NCBI GenBank assembly: GCA_907165135.1
Contig: OU015566.1
Coordinates: forward strand, 436,501 to 500,500
Source: Oikopleura dioica
Lineage: Eukaryota > Chordata > Appendicularia > Copelata > Oikopleuridae
Length of the DNA stretch: 64,000 nt
Direction of reading: 5' to 3'
Below are positions 55,285-64,000 of this stretch, in pieces. The translations under genes and the position numbers were made by a program. Under the pieces are notes generated by a model that was given only the letters and a program-made list of their open reading frames with translations, was not told where the DNA came from and searched no databases. The number at the start of each line of letters is the position of its first letter. The first letter of the stretch is position 1.

Positions 55285-56655
55285 CAGTGAAACCTAAGTT
55301 AAGGCCACTTTTTGGATGACAGCTAATTCGAAAAGAGGCTATATTGGGTGACTCTCCAACTTAGTTGGATGACGCTTAAATTTTTCTATTTCTGGAGCAA
55401 GTGACCGAATCATGGACCATGATTCATGGAAATCAAAAATGAAAGGCGGAGATAATTTTTCGCACGAACCAAGTATGAATTCTTAAAACTCAATGCGCCA
55501 TTTGAATGAAACCTTCGGTTATTTTTTCATTCTCTTAAAAATGGATTTGCTAAAATAATGTCGCAAGAAGAAAAGAGAATCCACATGACATTGACCGAGA
55601 AAAAAAAAGATATTCAGTGAAAACCCATTTTTAGACGACAGCGAATTTCAAAAGTTGCCTTAAAATTGATATTTTTTGCCTTTTGTCGGATGACAACAAA
55701 TTTTCCCATATTTTTGGTACAAAAATGAATCATATGGGTTTATAGGGAAAGGCCCGAGTCTACCGCATGTTTTTGTCGCCCGAACCAAGTGGGATTCCAA
55801 ATGTGTTCTTTAAATTGGACTCTTGGTGATTCTTTCTTTTATTCTTTCAAAAATATTTTTCTGCCAAAATATCAGAGAAACGGATCGAAAATCTCCATCG
55901 AAATCTTCATGCACTTGAACCCAGCAATCTTCAAGCGATCATGGATCAACACTGGACTACTTCAAGAGGATTATTTTCGAGAAGAGATCGAGCAGTTTGA
56001 AGATCTCGATGTTGCAGAAAATGTTCTGGACAAACAAGAAGAAGAATTGGTCGAGCATTTTCTGGCGCTTTAAATTGATGAAACACGTCCTGAGACTCCG
56101 ATGGAGATTGAAGAAGTGCCTCAAGTTCAAGTGACAGACAATGCCAACACTAAACAGCCATCGACTTTCGGATTTTGAATAAAAAATAAAAAAAGTGGCC
56201 TTAAAGTGGATTTTTTTAGGATGACAGATTTTGGAGACTTTCCGAAAAAGTGGCCTTTAAAGGGTGGGCCTTAAAATGGGTTTTCACTGTAGAGCGATTC
56301 TAGTGAAGACGCCGAAGAAGAGTGATGCAATGAAGATTATCAACGGGTGTTTTGAAAGAAACATGATGGAAAAGACATTCCGACGCGGACATTTTATGCT
56401 CAGCGGTTCAAAATCAAGGTTTCAAATGTCTCAAAAATCGACGATTTCATCAATTGAGCATTATGAAAAGAAGATCAAGAAAGAATATGAAAAAATCAAA
56501 ATACGTGGACTTGCTACAAACGAAAAATAAGGAGCGAATATTTAAAAAAATTGAAAAAAATGGCCTTTAGTTGGATTTTTTTCGGATGACAGATTTCGGA
56601 GATTTTTCAAAAAAAGTAGCCTTAATTTGCTTGGCCTTAAGTTAGGCTTTTACTG
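55285..56655. mobile_element. pogo/Tc1-like element with a second one nested inside
   Basis: Outer ends CAGTGAAACCTAAGTTAAGG and CCTTAAGTTAGGCTTTTACTG are flanked by TA. The inner pair CAGTGAAAACCCATTTT...AAAATGGGTTTTCACTG runs 55615-56287. Both carry repeated GGATGACAG and GTGGCCTTAAA blocks. TA targets and CAGTG ends point to the Tc1/mariner/pogo superfamily. Frames at 55789-56073 (KRSWINTGLL) and 56264-56530 may be transposase debris. No complete enzyme. Confidence 0.65.
55789..56165 (+). pseudogene. possible transposase C-terminal fragment
   Basis: An open frame within the inner pogo-like element encodes AIFKRSWINTGLL followed by a very acidic run (REEIEQFEDLDVAENVLDKQ). After a TAA the same frame continues as DETRPETPMEIEEVPQVQV. 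A Trp-x-x-x-Gly segment followed by an acidic tail is a layout seen at the C-termini of pogo-type DDE transposases. The catalytic core is absent. Confidence 0.35.
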
Positions 56656-56846
56656 TATATTTATATAATTTTTCTTAAATAGAGGTTAAATTGATTCTAA
56701 ATGATTCAACTCTCAAACTCATCACTACGAGCTTGAAATGCTGCTTCGATGATAGTATTTTGGGCCTTCAACGACCAACTCTCATTGGCGAACTCAATAA
56801 ACTTCGTTTCTCATGGAACAGTGCGTCTGGCACTGTATTATCAACA

Positions 56847-57010
56847 GAGTTCGAAATCTTGGGGAGCAAAATTGGGAGCTCCTAAATAAGAAAATAGGAG
56901 AGCAAGGAGGTGATGAAAAGCTATTGAGCCTTATTTAGTCTCAAAAGAGACGTTTTGGGTGGTAAGACGATAAAAATCGTCTCTTCCGATAGTTCTTAGA
57001 ATACATGTAT
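56847..57010 (+). mobile_element. SINE-like element, GGGAGCTCC head, tail A
   Basis: GAGTTCGAAATCTTGGGGAG, CAAAATTGGGAGCTCC, then a shortened middle lacking the constant block, and the hairpin CAAAAGAGACGTTTTGGGTGG...AAATCGTCTCTTCCGATAG. It joins the GGGAGCTCC head to the tail type otherwise seen with GCTAC heads. Confidence 0.65.
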
Positions 57011-57290
57011 TCTCGTTATATTTTTTTTTTCTAGGAAAATTCTAGGACAAAGTTGTTGCTTTTTTACAACAATTTTCTGCTAGAAAAAAAAACTGCACAA
57101 AACCTGCTCTGCTCTGCACTGCTCTGCATAACATATTTCACCTAATACACCAAATTTTCACAAAATTCACATAATCCTTGCCATGAGACACCTAAGCTCA
57201 GATACAAGTAAGATAAGCGAATAAAAATATTTTATTGACAGAAGATTTCACTTTCTGTACATTTTAAAGTAAGTGATTTTCTCCAAGGTC

Positions 57291-58368
57291 TCAAAAATCA
57301 CCAGCAACAACAGTAAGATTAAATCCCGCCTTTCCAAGAATATATTCACTTGGATAGTAAGTCTCACTATCACTGTTCCATAGAAGCTGCAATTCGTTCA
57401 ATCCTGTTTGGACACTCGGCAAATTGTTATGAGCCTGATATCAAATTAATAAAATATAAATTCTGAAAGAACTTACGCCAGTCATGCATTTCACAGAATC
57501 TCCAATTTGAAGATAATCTCCGCAGTCAGGATCGACGTCGAAATACAGTTATTTATGGAATTTGTGGACATTTTTTGTCCCCTAGTTTTCTGAAAAATGT
57601 CCACAAATTTGATAAAGAGCCTCGAAAAAAATGTCCCAACGAACTTGTTTAAATTTTTTCCTAGAAAGAAAATTTGATGATTTTTCTCAAAAAATAATGA
57701 GAAAAAGAATACAAGATTGAATCTAAAGACGTAAATCTGAACAAAAATTAAGATTTTTGACGAAAAACAGTTCTTTGCAGGTAAAATTGGCTTCAATTAC
57801 GAAAGTAAGACCATAAATTTAGAAGTAAAAGATATCAATTGAGAAAAAATGTCCATAAAGTTGATACCCTCTTTTTTTGAATATGTCCCAAGAAAACCCC
57901 TTATAATCTGAAAAATGTCCACAAATTTGATGTCCACAAATTCCATAAAAAACTGTAGTTGATTTTGTAGCTGATTGGCTTTACATTTGATTTAATCGTC
58001 ACTAAAAATATTTCAAGAATGACAGAATTTTGAGAAAATTTACAGTCACAGTTTTTATTTGGTTGATAGGAATCTCGTTTATCGCAATCGTCGGGGCAAT
58101 GCCACCCACTAGTACTACGGGTCCCTGTTTGTCGAACCAGAATATCTTCCAAGTTTTTTTGACCGATATTTAGACCCCTGCAGAAACAGCCCTTTTGGCC
58201 TTTTGGAGGAACTAAATCTCTTGTCTCTCCATTTTCAAGAATAAGTGGATTTTCAACATTGCAAATATTAGTCGAAGGATTGGAGGCGATCGTCATCACA
58301 ATTGAAACGTACAAGGTGACCATTATTGCAAAAACGCACAACTTTCGACATACGTCATTTTTGCTCGT
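57291..58368 (-). CDS. CUB-domain membrane protein with MITE in a coding exon
   Basis: Exons 58044-58368, 57477-58001 (interrupted by a 410-bp MITE) and 57291-57434; both introns are 42 bp. The order is a membrane anchor (CVFAIMVTLYVSIVMTI) and a spacer with NICNVENPLILENGE and a Cys-rich part (KGCFCRG, HCPDDCDK). A CUB domain follows: CDLTIKSN, FDVDPDCGDYLQIGD, VKCMTG, LWNSDSETYYPSEY and the closing AGFNLTVV. Removing the MITE and one TA restores phase exactly. As it stands the exon is frameshifted, so this allele may be inactive unless the insert is removed. The upstream exon before 58368 is not found. It is a paralogue of the 9.5-7.1 kb exons. Confidence 0.72.
57546..57955. mobile_element. 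TA-flanked Tc1/mariner-type MITE inside a CUB exon (410 bp)
   Basis: Ends CAGTTATTTATGGAATTTGT and, inverted, CAGTTTTTTATGGAATTTGT with TA on both sides (57544-57545, 57956-57957). GTGGACAT repeats lie just inside. The left-hand side reads GGACATTTTTTGTCCC. No GT-AG at its borders, so it is not an obvious intron. Confidence 0.82.
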
Positions 58369-58598
58369 CTAGAAAATATTTCATATTTTGCGTCTTGTTT
58401 AAATATATTGTTATGAAATAAGGGTCCGATAGCAATTTTTTTTTCTATTTATGTATGTTCCGGAGATGGATATCAAAACTTGACTTAGAAGTTATATCAA
58501 AAAACATTAAAATATAACATAATTATGATGATTTCGAAAATAAATTAAGAATAGCCGATTTTGTCCGATTTTGACTCAAATGAGTTCAAGCCATTACA

Positions 58599-59137
58599 CA
58601 GGGCTGGCAAATTACTGTAGGGTCCTTACAGCCGTACTACCGAAAAATTGTTAGGGTTCTTACTTAAAATTAGTTTGAATTAGAACGGCATCCCCGTCCT
58701 ACCCGTCCTAAAATGAGAAAAACGAATGACCCGCCATGATTGGGGGACCAATAAGCGCGCGCAGAGTTCGAAATCTTCTTCACGCGCTGAAGTATACTTC
58801 AGCTATCGGTTCTTATCGAACACTTTACCTGCCACTTCATCTGCCACAATCAGCGTGATTTAAATCATGGCGCCTTAGAGCCAATAAGCGCAAAATCTGA
58901 AAAAATTCTGGCGGACGGATTCTGATGGCCGACAGAACCAAGTTGAAGGGCGGAAGGGCGGTTGAAGTAGAGGGAAGGGCGGAAGTACACTTCACGCCCT
59001 TCAACGCCCTGCAACGCCCTGAAGTATACTTCATGAAGTATACTTCATTCTGAAGGGCGAGTGAAGTATACTTTTTTACCAACTCTGGTTCTAACTCAAA
59101 TAAGTACGGCTGGAGGGACGCTAATTTGCCAGCCCTG
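58599..59137. mobile_element. hAT-type MITE with 8-bp CCATTACA duplication
   Basis: CCATTACA at 58591-58598 and 59138-59145 flanks CAGGGCTGGCAAATTA and its inverse, a typical hAT end. The interior contains a SINE-like head (58764-59080): GAGTTCGAAATCTTC, then repeated GAAGTATACTTC and AACGCCCTGAAG. Confidence 0.85.
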
Positions 59138-59149
59138 CCATTACATATA

Positions 59150-60690
59150 AATTATAAGTTATAAAACTGGACTGACGATACAATTTGAAAAAAAAATAGC
59201 TTATTGCCAATAAGTTATTAGTTTGCTACCTCTGACATCTTTTATAAACTGACTGTTTATTGTTTTTTCATGAAAAAAATATCCAGATTCTAGAGAATTA
59301 CAAATCTTGTTCTTACCAAGAGGTTAGATTTTCCGTAAATTAGATTTTCCGTAGATTCGATTATCCGTCAAGGACTTAAAATTCCTGAATGTTCTTTCGA
59401 AAATAGCAATTTCCTTAATTCTCAATCTCAAAAAGACAGATGCCTGGGGTTGCGCTGGTGGGATTTTGGCCGAAAATGGTCTGTTTTCAAAAAATGCTGA
59501 GACCACGTGACCATATGTAAAAATTGACGAAGATTTCATAAAAAATAGTAAAAACTTAAAATTTTTGATTTTTGGACGGTAAATCGGCATTTTTTTCAGA
59601 AAAAACCGGGTTTTTCGCACGTTTTGCCGATTTTCTCACGTGGCCAAACTGACACCACCACAAGAAAGCTCAGACGATGCTCTCAATAGATCCATTCTAA
59701 TCTCGTCCGGCAACGCCCGGCAACGAAAATGCGGCCGATTTGAAAATTAACGTTTTGGCCGAAAATGGCCTTTCTTTGGAAAAATATAATAAATAATGCT
59801 GAAAAATGAATAGAAGGGGCCGTCTCAGCCCCGTTCCTTGATTTTTAAATTTAAGGGGCTTGAGATCGGCGTTGGACTCTGAGGTGATCAATCTCAGTTA
59901 TGTCCCCAACCCCACCCACACCCATTCGAGGTGGAAATACAAATTATTCAAGTTTTACCTTTAATTATGGTTTTTATTTAATTTTTTAGAAATTTTAATT
60001 TCTTTATTTGCGGATTTTTTATCACGCTTCGACTTCTTTCGACTCGAAAAAATCATTTCTGAGCTTTCAAAATGATAGTTTAGGTTTTCTTAGGCTTAAT
60101 TTTGCAAAAATAAAAAATTCGATTTTTCGACACCTATACCCTAATTTTTCGAAATTTTTTTTTGATTTTTTTCTTGATTAGGACCTCAGAAATATGTCCA
60201 CGAAATTTCATCCCTCCATGTCAAGTGCAAAAAAAGTCCATTTTCCCACTGGCGCAACCCCACAGATGCCGCCAGTCTAGGGTTAGTTTGGGTAACCGCA
60301 GCCTATCTCCCTCGGGTAAGTTTATTCTGTCATTTTGGGTAACCGGTGAAAATAATTGAAAATAACATCCCATGACACCCAAGAACTCAAAATTTGGTCG
60401 ACTCTTAAAAAAGCTCTTAGAATCAAACGGCAAAAAGCGCTTCTTATGGACCCCCTAATCAAGGATTGTGAATACCGACATTCGACCAACGATTTTGTTT
60501 TACAGTAGTTGTAACGGCTTTTCAAATTCGTAGCGTAGCCTTTTGACACCTAGATTCTCGATTCGAATTGGCAACACCAGAGAAAATGAAAAAATTGTTT
60601 CCCAAAGACAATCAGCCCTTCTAATCGAATAAAATAAAGATGAGCAATTGGTTTATAATCATGCAATGAATTATTAAGATTTCTTTAAGG
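59150..60690. other. intergenic repeats, no gene seen
   Basis: 59425-60260 is bounded by CAGATGCCTGGGGTTGCGCTGG and its near inverse (CACTGGCGCAACCCCACAGATG), a TIR element with a cognate of the 42387 repeat inside (59816-59990). 60335-60365 is a solo GTAACCGGTGAAAATAATT end of the 15647 element family. Confidence 0.5.
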
Positions 60691-60692
60691 GA

Positions 60693-60853
60693 AAGTGTCA
60701 AACTGCAATTCTTCGTTCGCGACAAATTTTTCTCAAAAAAATACTGGCCACTAATTGGGCGGTAGACCTTATACAGGCGTCTGATTGGCTAAATTTTCTC
60801 ATGGATTTTCCAGGAAAGTTTGTCGCAAACGAGGAATCGTAGTTCGACATTAG
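60693..60853. mobile_element. short TIR element, copy 2
   Basis: AGTGTCAAACTGCAATTC to GAATCGTAGTTCGACATT, with TTCGTTCGCGACAAATTTT and its inverse; loop TAATTGGGCGGTAGACCTTA. Cognate of 34640-34818. Confidence 0.7.
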
Positions 60854-60932
60854 GCCATCTTTGAAGCCGAAGATATTGTTTTATGGGTATAGTTTTATTA
60901 TGAAGATGAAATTAATTTTCCAAGAGTTTTTC

Positions 60933-61755
60933 TCAGTCTTTTTTCGATGTTATAATACCAAGTTCAGCAAGGGTGATGAGTGTCCCGAAAAGAAAGAATA
61001 CGGCGACGAAAAATATTCTGATAACCCTGGCGATCGTGTAGTATCTTGACACTAGAGCATAGGTTTTCACCAATTTTTATTTCTTATATACTTACATTCT
61101 TCAGAATATTTCTTCAGTCCATTGAAAAGCTGTTCTTTTGTCCAGCCAGTCTTAATTCAAAAATGAGTTTTTGTTTAATTTTTCTTGAAGGCTCTATTGT
61201 AATACAATAATTGTATTTAATTTGGTTCTTTTATGGATTTTGAGGAGCTCTTTAAAAATGAACTTTTAAAATAAATTTTGGCCCCGGTTTCTGATCTTAT
61301 CTTGGGTTCCAGGTAATAGACTTTGAAACCGGGTAGCAATATTGGATTGTTACCGGCACAGTCGACCCTAAGCATATTTGTTTATATAAGAACTTACTAC
61401 TTCCATAAGCATCCTTTCTTCGTCGGAAAAAGCCATTGCTTCGTTCCAAGCAGGCCTGATTCCAAAAAAGGTTGCTTCGACAGGATATTGATATAGACGA
61501 TCGTCGTAAGAATTCCAACAAGCGATAAAAATGCAGATAAAACAACCTCTGCAAAGGAAATAATTTGTCGAACCATCGCCACGAAAGACACAAGGTTTTT
61601 CTGTTTTCAGCCTGGCCTATTTTTCATGAATCGATTTTTATTTCGAGAAATAACTTACCAGGCAAAATTTCCATCAACAAATAACTGATGAATTCGGGTG
61701 GAGCAATTGCAAAATTTTCAGGCGTGAGCGCAAAATCGGGATTTTTGTAAGGAGA
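60933..61755 (-). CDS. unidentified protein with C-terminal membrane segment (4 exons found, 5' missing)
   Basis: Exons 61659-61755, 61398-61600, 61096-61150 and 60933-61051 join in phases 1/0/1 with GT-AG introns of 58, 247 and 44 bp and end at TGA 60933. The product reads FALTPENFAIAPPEFISYLL, then PCVFRGDGSTN with a Cys-rich hydrophobic run (CRGCFICIFIACW). FSDEERMLMEV and TKEQLFNGLKKYSEE follow, and a C-terminal membrane helix (VIRIFFVAVFFLFGTLITLA). I do not recognise the family. The second exon is open in all three frames; this frame was chosen because only it keeps phase with both neighbours. Start exon unresolved. Confidence 0.55.
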
Positions 61756-61899
61756 CTTTTATGTGTTCAAAATCAATTCAGAATTTTCTTACTTTCTACT
61801 GACTTTGATACCGGATGGTACCCCCTAACGATCCGCAATTTAAAATAAACTTATCGCAATTCTTCAAAATAAGTCTATCTTTTAAAGTTTGTTTGTAGC

Positions 61900-63850
61900 T
61901 GCAAGTTAGAACAAGTCCTTGTTAAATTGAAATGCCACTACCAACTGACTTCCAAAATCAGCAGCTATCAGTGGCTTCCGAATTCTGGCTGCAATTTTTA
62001 ATAGCATTTGAAGCAAAATCTTAAGGGCCCCTATTCCCAAAAATAATCATTCTTGCTCTCCGAAATAGAAAGCTTATTTGGAAGAGGGCGCGAAATTGGC
62101 TGTTAACCCCACGAGTCTAAGTCGACATTTTTTGTCGAAATCCGGTTTAAAAAAGCTGCCCTAATTAGCGAAATCACCAGAACAAGCCAAAAATTGTAAT
62201 GAGTATTCGCACACGCCTTAGGCACCATATGACCAAAATAGAGGTGATAAGTTCTCAGCCTGGTGCTCTGTACCCGTTTATTTCCGCTCAGCTCGAGCAA
62301 AATCAGAACGTGATCACTGCAAAAAAGGTGAAATTCCAATTTTATGAGGATTTTTACGGGGAAAAAACGAAATATAGGTTTTCGAATATGAAGAATTCAA
62401 AAATGATGCTCTCAGAGGGCAAAACAGGATGTTTAAACCGATCATGAGTGGACTTTACTTTGAAATAGAATGAACTATTGATATGCAAGAGAAAACAATT
62501 AATACCATTGAAAAGAGCATATTTTAATTAGTGCAAGTACAAAGTTTCAGAAGAGTATCTTTATGAGAAGAGCATTTGGACAAAAAATGTCGAATAAGAC
62601 TCGTGGGGTTACGCCCTCCAATTTGACACGTGTGGTTAAGGTTAAAAATTTCAAAACGGCCAACTTCCGCAAAAATTAATCTTAATTAAATTTTTTAGCA
62701 AACAATGTTTTTAAACGATTTCTTAGGCATAATGAAGTAAAAATTCCGAATCAATGAGACTTTGGACGAAAAATTGGTCAAAAGCGTGAAAAAAATGGAT
62801 TTTCATGAAAATCGCATATTTTTAAACAAGAAGAGAATTCTTTTGAGGGACGTACCCTCAAATTTTTTATCGCCGATAGATTTGTGAGGGTCCAATCTAT
62901 AGGTATACTTAATTTGATTGTCGAAAAAAATAAGGGTTCTGAGATTTTTCGGTCAAGAGATACCCCCAATTAAACCCAAATTTTTGAAAAAAATTTCAAA
63001 AAAAAAAATTTCTTTTCTCTTCGCCAGTAGAATCTTTCAACCATTTTCTTTTTATCCAAAAATTCGATTTTGATATACCTTATCAGGTTTTCCCGCTATT
63101 TTGGTCAAAAGAAACCCCAATATTCACGACCCCCTCTTTAAATCAAAGATCTATTGAAAGAGACGATTTTTCAGCCTCTTACTACCTAAAACGTCTCTTT
63201 TGAGACAACAAAGGGTGAAAAAACGTCAAATACTCGTACATATTGACTTCGAAAAGTGCATTTCAAAATTGTTCTTTAAAAAATTTATTTTTATTAATAA
63301 TTTTTAAGAAATAATTATTGATAATATTTCATCCTATTAATATTTTAACTAGATTTTATTTTAAAATTTATTCAAAAAAGCCGGGCTTGGAAATTTAATG
63401 TTGAAGCTTTGACTTTTGACCACGTCATGCTTAGGTCATAAAAAACCCTTTTTCTTCCGCTAGCGAAAGATGATATCAAAAATCTGATTTGAAATTAGGA
63501 TGGCCGAATTAATATCTAAATTAATTTTAATTTTGAGAATTCACCCAATTGAGCCCCTTTAATTTTTCATTGCGGACCCTACCTTGATTATGATTCATAA
63601 TTAATAAACTGTGCCTACTATGGTCAGTGCTTTCGTATTATTTTGAACACTTGAAATCTCTGTGGCACCGCTTGTTTCTTTTCCTATTTTTATATCGCGA
63701 GTTTGAATTATCTCCAGATATTGATGCAGTCTCTCTTTTCGCATTGTGATATCGGCTCCTTTTTCGGCCCTTCAATTGATTTATTTCCAAGCAAAATAAT
63801 TCAAAAATAAGAAAAAAATATTGATTCAGCTGACGAATCTTTTTCTCTGC
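61900..63850. other. intergenic or intronic, repeats only
   Basis: 62095-62615 is bounded by TTAACCCCACGAGTCTAAGTCG and, inverted, GACTCGTGGGGTTA, a TIR element of about 520 bp. 63155-63210 is a minus-strand SINE-like tail (AAAAGAGACGTTTTAGGTAG...AAAAATCGTCTCTTTCAATAGAT). The frames seen here are not exon-like. Confidence 0.5.
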
Positions 63851-63854
63851 AAAG

Positions 63855-64000
63855 TTAATTTGAAATCAATTTCCTAAATTTCTTCTCAATATTGTTCAAA
63901 ATATATTCTTTATCATCAATCACGATATCTGGATAACATCGAACAATCGGCGCTCGATAAAGTTGAACAGGCTCGTTTGGAGCATTGTTAGCAGTCAAAG
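63855..64000 (-). CDS. last exon of an unidentified gene, cut by the window edge
   Basis: Open from the right edge to TAA 63855 (about 48 residues). It contains NNAPNEPVQLYRAPIVRCYP, then a Lys/Ile-rich end (EYILNNIEKKFRKLIS). No family recognised; the frame could also be chance, but its composition is protein-like and it lies in the strand of its neighbours. Confidence 0.45.
   Translation of the reverse strand, partial: LTANNAPNEPVQLYRAPIVRCYPDIVIDDKEYILNNIEKKFRKLISN

Noticed and set aside
57546-57955. The exon-interrupting MITE as a transposon-born intron (introner)
   Set aside because: No AG at its downstream border and no donor at the duplicated TA, so canonical splicing cannot restore the exon.
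61397-61591. Frame MSFVAMVRQIISFAEVV as the coding frame of the unidentified gene
   Set aside because: It ends in phase 2, while the next exon requires phase 0; another frame fits all four exons.

Overview
This window reads as nuclear DNA of a small-intron metazoan. It is AT-rich, and its genes are split by GT-AG introns, several of only 42-60 bp next to introns inflated to kilobases by repeats. The genes are animal in kind: CUB domains, an SLC12 K-Cl cotransporter and an acid-lipase fragment. Very short introns beside dense non-autonomous transposons, plus TTAGGG-like arrays, fit an appendicularian tunicate (Oikopleura-like). That is an inference; no organism-specific marker was found. There is no sign of bacterial operons, CRISPR or rRNA.

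Layout. 0-4.2 kb holds repeats only. 4.7-12.3 kb (minus) has two or three genes for small single-pass membrane proteins with a Pro/Gln-rich N-terminus, one membrane anchor and one CUB or CUB-like domain. 14.1-19.2 kb (plus) and 21.5-24.0 kb (minus) carry a convergent pair of closely related CUB genes with identical exon phases. 26.2-28.3 kb holds a broken acid-lipase 5' end followed by a decayed third CUB copy. 29.4-32.7 kb is a block of inverted-repeat elements. 33.1-36.5 kb (minus) is another anchored CUB gene. 38.8-52.9 kb (minus) is a nearly complete KCC-type SLC12 gene in 14 exons; one intron holds a Penelope-like element and a 1.6-kb palindrome. 53-57 kb holds a TTAA-flanked palindrome and a nested pogo-like element. 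57.3-58.4 kb (minus) is a CUB gene with a TA-flanked MITE inside a coding exon. 60.9-61.8 kb (minus) is an unidentified gene with a C-terminal membrane segment, and a partial gene end lies at the right edge.

Organisation. At least six loci encode the same protein plan: short cytosolic Pro-rich tail, membrane anchor, one extracellular CUB. This looks like a lineage-specific tandem family of cell-surface binding proteins. The rest is mostly non-autonomous mobile DNA. Its main feature is a SINE-like scaffold seen about 15-20 times: a B-box-like GAGTTCGAAATC, a variable head, a constant TTTTAAARTCAAACTAGA block, and a hairpin AAGAGACG...CGTCTCTT. Its head differs between copies and is built from a different short palindrome each time. 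Many unrelated terminal-inverted-repeat elements here also carry a private, repeated short palindrome.

All exon models come from reading frame, phase and splice signals by eye. First exons are often unresolved.
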